DNA of 64,000 bases from Pectinophora gossypiella (lineage: Eukaryota; Arthropoda; Insecta; Lepidoptera; Gelechiidae): positions 213,501 through 277,500 of the forward strand of contig NW_026063245.1 of NCBI RefSeq assembly GCF_024362695.1. The letters run 5' to 3'. Below are positions 59,001 through 64,000 of this stretch, one piece after another. The notes beneath the pieces are model-generated. The model made no database searches. It had not been told where the DNA came from and saw only the letters and a program-made list of their open reading frames with translations. The translations under genes and the position numbers were made by a program. Numbering within the stretch: the stretch's first letter is position 1; every line of letters starts with the position of its first letter.

Positions 59001-59834
59001 CCTTAGGCCAAACTTACTACTTGGGGATGAAATTGATGCAAATGTTTTAACTTTTATTGGCAACTCTTAAAAACTGTATATTTGGTCGATTCATGTAGGT
59101 TGTTGGAAGGAGTCGACAGCATTCTTAGGCCAATCTTACTCCTCAGGGGTAAAATTAATGCAAATGTATTGACTTTGAGTAGCAACGTTCAGAAAACTTT
59201 ATATTTCTTCGATTCATGAAGGTTGTTGGAAGTAGTCGACAGCATTCTTAGGCCAAACTCACTACTTAGGAATAAAATTGATGTAAATATATTGCCTTTG
59301 AGTAGCAACTCCTAGATAACTGTATATTTTATCGATTAATGAAGGTTGGTCGAAGGAATCTACATCATTCTCAGGTCAAACTTACTACTCAGTGGTACAA
59401 TTAATGCAAATGTATTGACTTTGAGTAGCGACGCTTAGGAAACTGTATATTTCATCTATTCATGAAGGTTGTTGGAAGGAGTCGACAGCATTCTTAGGTC
59501 AAACTTACTACCTGGGGGTAAAATTGATGCAAATGTATTGACTTTGAGTGGCAACTCTTAAAAAACTGTATATTTCATCGATTCATGAAGGTGGGTGGAA
59601 GGAGTCGACAGCATTCTTAGGCCAAACTTACTACTTGTGGATAAAATTGATGCAAATGTATTGACTTTGAGTAGCAACTCCTAGATAATTGTATATTTGA
59701 TTGATCAATGAAGGTTGGTCGAAGGAGTCGACAGCATTCTTAGGTCAAACTTACTACTCAAGGGTAAAATTTATGCAGATGTATTGACTATGAGTAGCAA
59801 CGCTTAGAAATTTGTATATTTCATCGATTCATGA
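44065..59834 (+). repeat. 15.8-kb tandem satellite array, 123-bp monomer
   Basis: About 128 head-to-tail copies of a 123-bp unit. Each holds a TTTGATCGATTCATGAAGG block, an AGTCGACAGCAT block (SalI site), a CTTACTACTTTGGGGTAAAA block and a TTGACTATGAGTGGCAACGC block. Two main variants differ at linked positions: CATTCTTAGGCGAAA usually followed by TTTATGCAAATG, and CATCCTTAGGCCAAA usually followed by TTTTTGCAAATG or AATGGTGCAGATG. Monomers change length by only a few bases. The first unit and the last 6-7 units (from about 59030) are diverged. No open frame persists across units. It lies between two nrf-6-like genes. Confidence 0.97.
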
Positions 59835-59883
59835 TACTTAGGTATTTCCGTTTTAGTAGGTAAGTTCCTGCAAAAAGTAATGA

Positions 59884-60460
59884 TATCCAATCAAAAACAG
59901 AAATGAGAAGTGAGAGCCAAGTTCAATATTACGATTAATGCTTTGATTGTTGACTTGAATGACAAAAGAAGTGAGATCTAAATGGGTGCTAAGTTCAATG
60001 GTCAGTTCTGAAATTTATTCATAAGTAACAGTATAACATAGTATCATATCTTCTTATAACATAGGATAATGTTTAGTAGCCTAAGGTCTGTCTTGGCTAA
60101 TTTTCATATATGAATTTATTATAGCCTTCGCAAGTTCTAAACCTACAAGTATTTGTCGGTTCTTATTTTATAATTCTGAAAATTTGGATTGTAGGTAGAA
60201 ACTAGCGATCGAACATAATAATTCGTTAGTAGGTTTATAAAAACTAGCCAAGAGAGACCTTAGGCTACAATACATTATCCTATGTTATAAGAAGATATGA
60301 CATTATGTTATACTGTTACTTATAAATAAATTTCAGAACTGACCATTGAACTTGGCATCCATTTACATCTCACTACTTTTGTCGTTCAAGTCAATAACCA
60401 AGGCATTAATCATAATATTGAACTTGGCTCTCACTTCACATTTATGTTTTTGATTGGATA
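59884..60460. repeat. large inverted repeat beside the satellite
   Basis: Arms of about 220 bp (59884-60103 and 60241-60460) are reverse complements at roughly 90% by eye, around a 137-bp spacer. Both arms contain the same coding-like stretch (EVRAKFNI...INAL). The left arm begins about 50 bases after the last satellite unit. Confidence 0.8.
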
Positions 60461-60560
60461 CAGTGTTACAAAGAGAGATTTCTTCATCATTTTCCGAGAT
60501 TATATAATATACCAAAAAAATCTCTGTCTGCAAATTGTATTTTATATTTTTAAAATACAA
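60363..60560 (-). pseudogene. MATH-domain-like gene fragment
   Basis: The minus-strand frame reads DEEISLCNTVSNQKHKCEVR then AKFNIMINALVIDLNDKSSE. It resembles the central part of MATH domains of speckle-type POZ proteins (EVRAKF.F.ILNA). It is cut short by a stop, and the opposite arm carries the same stretch with its cysteine codon changed to TGA. It sits just downstream of the second nrf-6-like gene. Probably a decayed duplicate. Confidence 0.4.
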
Positions 60561-60598
60561 ATTTAGTAAATCCTAATTTCTTCTAACTACAGTGAACT

Positions 60599-61580
60599 TT
60601 ATAAAGAAGTTTTGACTGTCGCCTCGCCATCTTCTACTATATTAGCTGTAGATTCCGTTTTTTTAGTTCTTTGTGGTGGTTTTCCTGAAAAAAAAAAAAT
60701 ATAATTATAACAACGAGTTATTAATCTTAATTACTCAAGATAAAATAACAACTCATAACATAAACTCACGACTATATCCCTATCGGGGTAGTCAGAAGTA
60801 CATCCATCGTAAATAATAATTAGTATCCACTTAGTATCCACACATCATCGAGCTTTCTGTGAGACCAACGTGATGTCGTGGTTGACTTTGCAAACTGACG
60901 TATCTGCAATTTTTTGCTAAACTAATTTGTGTCTTATAGACAATAGAAAAAGGTACAAATCAGATTAGCCGAAAATTTCAGATTTGTCAGCATCAGCGTC
61001 GATATGTGGTGAGCCGTCTATAATGGTCGAGTCAGTGTTGGAGTAATAGTGCACTTAAGACCCGCATGATAAAGGATGACATAAACATACATAAACAGCC
61101 TATACGTCCCACTGCTGGGCACAGGCCTCCCCTCAATCAACCGGAGGGTATATGGATCATACTCCACCACGCTGCTCCAATGCGGGTTGGTGGAGGTGTT
61201 TTTACGGCTAATAGCCGGGACCAACGGCTTAACGTGCCCTCCGAAGCACGGAATCATCTTACTTTTTTCATACAATCACGTGATTCAAGCCTGAAAAGTC
61301 CTTACCAAACAAAGGACAGTCTCACAAAGTGATTTCGACAATGTTCTCATCGGGAATCGAACCCGGACCTCCAGATCGTGAGCCTAACGCTCTAACCACT
61401 AGACCACGGAGGCTGTTGGGCGGAGGTTGTGATAAAGGATAAAGTAGAATAAAATGTGGTGTCACCTCCGAGCTGTTGAATCAATAGTTTTTGCAGCGTA
61501 ATGCACGGCGCGTCTACCAGGACACATAGTGTGAACGCCGCAATCACTGAGAACACGAAGTCCGCTGCGAACCGGTACAA
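60599..61580 (-). CDS. second nrf-6-like gene, last two coding exons (partial)
   Basis: The penultimate exon 61580-61466 begins LYRFAADFVFSVIAAF and ends in phase 1. The last exon 60684-60599 encodes a lysine-rich tail with NIVEDGEATVKTSL and a TAA stop. In the first nrf-6-like gene the matching exons are FYRFMSDLGFTFVAAF and a tail ending TIVIEDGRVFKTTL; both last exons have exactly 86 coding nt and identical phases. The exons therefore encode the final transmembrane helix and cytoplasmic tail of a paralogue. The 781-bp intron holds a SINE and a family E repeat. Upstream exons must lie past 64000, as none was found in 61600-64000. Confidence 0.85.
60757..61070. repeat. SINE-like repeat, family E, longest copy
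   Basis: CATAAACTCACGACTATATC, TCGGGGTAGTCAGAAGTACA, GAGACCAACGTGATG and CCGTCTATAATGGTCGAGTC, ending GTGCACTTAAGACC. It lies in the intron of the second nrf-6-like gene. Confidence 0.6.
61086..61415 (-). mobile_element. full-length tRNA-headed SINE (S1), minus orientation
   Basis: Reading the minus strand: GCCTCCGTGGTCTAGTGGTT, the B box GGGTTCGATTCCC, GGGCACGTTAAGCCGTTGGT, CCACCAACCCGCATTGGAG and GCCTGTGCCCAGCAGTGGGA, with a TATG-type tail. Close to the copy at 21907-22250. It is in the sense orientation in the nrf-6-like intron. Confidence 0.85.
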
Positions 61581-61679
61581 CTGAAATAATAAATAATAAA
61601 ATACTATTATCATAACAGTCCGTTGAGCTCATGGTCAGGGTTCGAATCATTAAAGAAAATAGAATAAAAATTTACGAAA

Positions 61680-61870
61680 TTACTTTGTAAGACTGCATTT
61701 TCTGGTAGCGACATTGCAGGCTTGAATCAACTGATTGCCCTAAAAAGTGAGATGATTCTGTGCTTTTGAGGAGTTAAAACGTTTGTCTTGGCTACTAGCC
61801 GTAGAAAAAAAAAACCTCCACCGACCCGCAGTGGAACAGGGTGGTGGAGTATGAGCCATACTAGTGCTTG
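61680..61870 (+). repeat. 5'-truncated S1-type SINE
   Basis: TTTGTAAGACTGCATTTTC, GCAGGCTTGAATCAACTGAT and CCACCGACCCGCAGTGGAAC match the S1 body; the head and tail are missing. Confidence 0.55.
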
Positions 61871-61879
61871 CTAGCATCT

Positions 61880-63480
61880 TATAAAATAGAAAACCACCTC
61901 GTGAAATTTCCTAAAATACAAATTGCAGCAATAAAACCAGCCACCGCAAGAGCAAACCGTACAATTTATTTCTAGCCATAAAAACTTGATGCGTGAAACA
62001 AAATAATTGTTTGTATTCCCTCGGACGAACTGTACCTTATACACTTTAACATAGCAAAAAGAGATCAGTAGGTTATCTACTTACAAGCACCTTGGTAATG
62101 ATTTGCATGTGTGCGTGAAACTCGTACAGACATGAGCAATAACATGTACCGCCTTTAGAACCCTATCGCACTATCATATTGGACATTTAATGAGACTTAC
62201 GGTTTAGTTTGTCAAAAAAGTTAAATGTGACATGGTTTTAAAGTGTAAACTTATTAGTAATCGTGACCGTACTAATACTCAACTCCCGTTGATTTTTACC
62301 TAACCCTTAATGCGTAGCGTCGTGGCTGTCGCCGCGGCTTATGCTGAGCGAGGTCCATTTATTGAGGATGTCCATCACCACCACATGTTTGTAACGACCA
62401 ACATTTTGCTTTTATTTTATTTCTTTTTTTTTACGTTTCTGTTAATATGTAATTTCGTGTGCGTTAAAATTTTCCCCTATTGTTTTTTTGTATTGTTAAT
62501 GTGTATTCTGATAATAAATAGGTACATTCTTTCTTTCTTTAATGATTCTAATCCGATTTGACAAAAACATCATAATCAATAATCTTCTTAATCTTATTAA
62601 GAGTATTCTAACCATCGAGCATACATGAAGACTTTATTGAGAGTGGAAGAAGCGAAGGTAGAACTACGAGATATCTGCTTATCCTAACAGGAAATAGGTT
62701 TGATCTTAAATTATCTGCGTATAAAGATATCTAACTGGGGGTCTAAAAAAGCCAAATTGAAGTAATTATTTTAGAAAACAATATTTTTGACTAATGTTTG
62801 TATAAGCAAATGACAAATGGAAATATTGTTTTTTATATGCGTTTGTCAAACATACGTTTTAGACCCCTGAACTATTGCTACTGTGACTAATACAACAGCT
62901 ATAAACACGTATCCATAGCACGCAACTTGGGTGCCAAAGTCTGTCACATAAATTATGTGAGGAATGTTTTTGTTGACGATGTTGTACGTAATTATAAGTA
63001 AGTATATATATAAATATGACATTAGCATCATTGATGAACTTGGTAAGTAAACGAAATTCTTCTAATTATTTAAAAAAGTCTACACCGACTTCTCAAATAT
63101 TCAAATATCATTTTGTATGGATTTATCAAACAGTGCGATTGACGTGCGACAGCAGCGCTGCAGCAACGCGATGTCAACATTAAGTCTACTGTGACAGATT
63201 ATTTTATGTGTGCTTCTCGAACCGTCTTTGACTGGGTAAATTACCCTGACTCAGAACAATATAGGTACTTACATAAAAAAAAAAACTAACTTCTCGAGAT
63301 TAACCCAAACATACTTCCATTTACACTATAAAGGTACTATATTTTCGCCCGCAACTCGATCCATGTGGATTTCGGTTAACGACCCCATTACGTTTTTATT
63401 TGTATCCCCCTTCGGAAGAGGTGATTTCCGCGATAAACTTGTCCTATGTTTTTTCCTGAGTCTAGAATTATCTTTATACC
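61880..63480. other. probable intron of the second nrf-6-like gene
   Basis: AT-rich, with no coding exon recognised. Short open frames (for example 62310-62561 plus, 62846-63031 minus) are low-complexity or hydrophobic by composition. Confidence 0.4.
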
Positions 63481-63559
63481 AAACATCGAAATCGGTCGAA
63501 CGGTGTAAGGGTGAACAGGCGTTGGGTGTACGGTCACGAGTACCAGTATGTATATACTT

Positions 63560-63995
63560 TGCAACCTTGTCACATTAACTTTTTTGACAATTTAAACCGA
63601 AGGGTTCTAAAATGGGTACATGATATTGCTCATGACTGTACAGTGTTGAGACGCGCCTGCGTGACTCATAATGAACTAAGTGCCGCAATGTCTGATCGAA
63701 ACTTATTTTTCAATTCTCTTAGGTAGTATAAGGATAAAATTTATAATTTCTTATCTCCTCCAGCATTGTATATTTATTGTAATTTTTTTTTAATTATCTG
63801 TATAATTGTATTTGTATAATTTAGTTATCTTCCTAAACGATTACGTTGTCTTACACTGCAAATGTTGTGTGCACTTATAATTAGCTTATGTAACAGTCTA
63901 ATTCCTAATGTAAATTTAATTTTATTTAATGTTTTATTATATAAGCTATTGGTGTACCTTTTTAAAAATAAAAAAATAAATAAAGGTACGGTTTG
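63560..63995 (+). repeat. possible LINE 3' end
   Basis: A coding-like stretch (RVLKWVHDIAHDCTVLRRAC, then FFNSLR and a stop at 63724-63726) is followed by an AT-rich tail ending in repeated AATAAA (about 63966-63985). This is the layout of a 5'-truncated non-LTR retrotransposon, but no diagnostic motif is visible. Confidence 0.35.
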
Positions 63996-64000
63996 ATGCT

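Noticed and set aside
44065..59834. CRISPR array
   Set aside because: Units are contiguous 123-bp monomers without unique spacers, in an animal genome.
62310..62561. 83-codon plus frame
   Set aside because: Rich in F, L and I from a T-rich stretch; no domain or splice context.

Overview
The window looks like nuclear DNA of a moth or butterfly (Lepidoptera). It is AT-rich, its genes are split by GT-AG introns, and it is dense in repeats typical of lepidopteran genomes: tRNA-headed SINEs with a conserved GCACGTTAAGCCG core, TATG-tailed SINE/LINE ends, Helitron, hAT and foldback elements. The host genes are insect-type membrane proteins. No bacterial genes, rRNA genes or free-standing tRNA genes were seen.

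Layout. 1-1920: host DNA with repeat fragments. 1921-9235: a complete errantivirus (gypsy-type LTR retrotransposon with gag, pol and env). It has two 198-bp LTRs that look identical, a tRNA-Ser primer site, a polypurine tract and a 4-bp CGCG target duplication; no reading frame is broken. 9236-18800: gene-free, built largely of SINEs, MITEs and a hAT MITE with a clear 8-bp target duplication. 18869-25659 (minus): an 11-exon SLC17-family (sialin / phosphate-cotransporter-like) MFS transporter; the exon model closes in phase to 500 aa. 28467-38393 (minus): a 13-exon nose-resistant-to-fluoxetine-6-like acyltransferase-3 membrane protein of 717 aa, with a Helitron, SINE-like pieces and LINE pieces in its introns. 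38400-44064: intergenic DNA with an inverted-repeat element carrying a captured coding fragment and a decayed hAT transposase. 44065-59834: about 128 tandem copies of a 123-bp satellite. 59884-60460: an inverted duplication of a coding-like (MATH-like) fragment. 60599-61580 (minus): the last two exons of a second nrf-6-like gene whose other exons lie beyond the right edge.

The three host genes lie on the same strand. The two nrf-6-like genes are tandem paralogues: their last two exons have matching phases, and the final coding exons have identical length (86 nt) and a similar tail. The satellite sits in the space between them. The errantivirus is self-contained. Its env frame lacks its own usable start, but a leader ATG and splice donor match a splice acceptor just before env in phase, which suggests how env is expressed.

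Everything was read by eye. Family names rest on motifs and remembered family features, not on searches. Copy numbers, percent identities and repeat boundaries are estimates.
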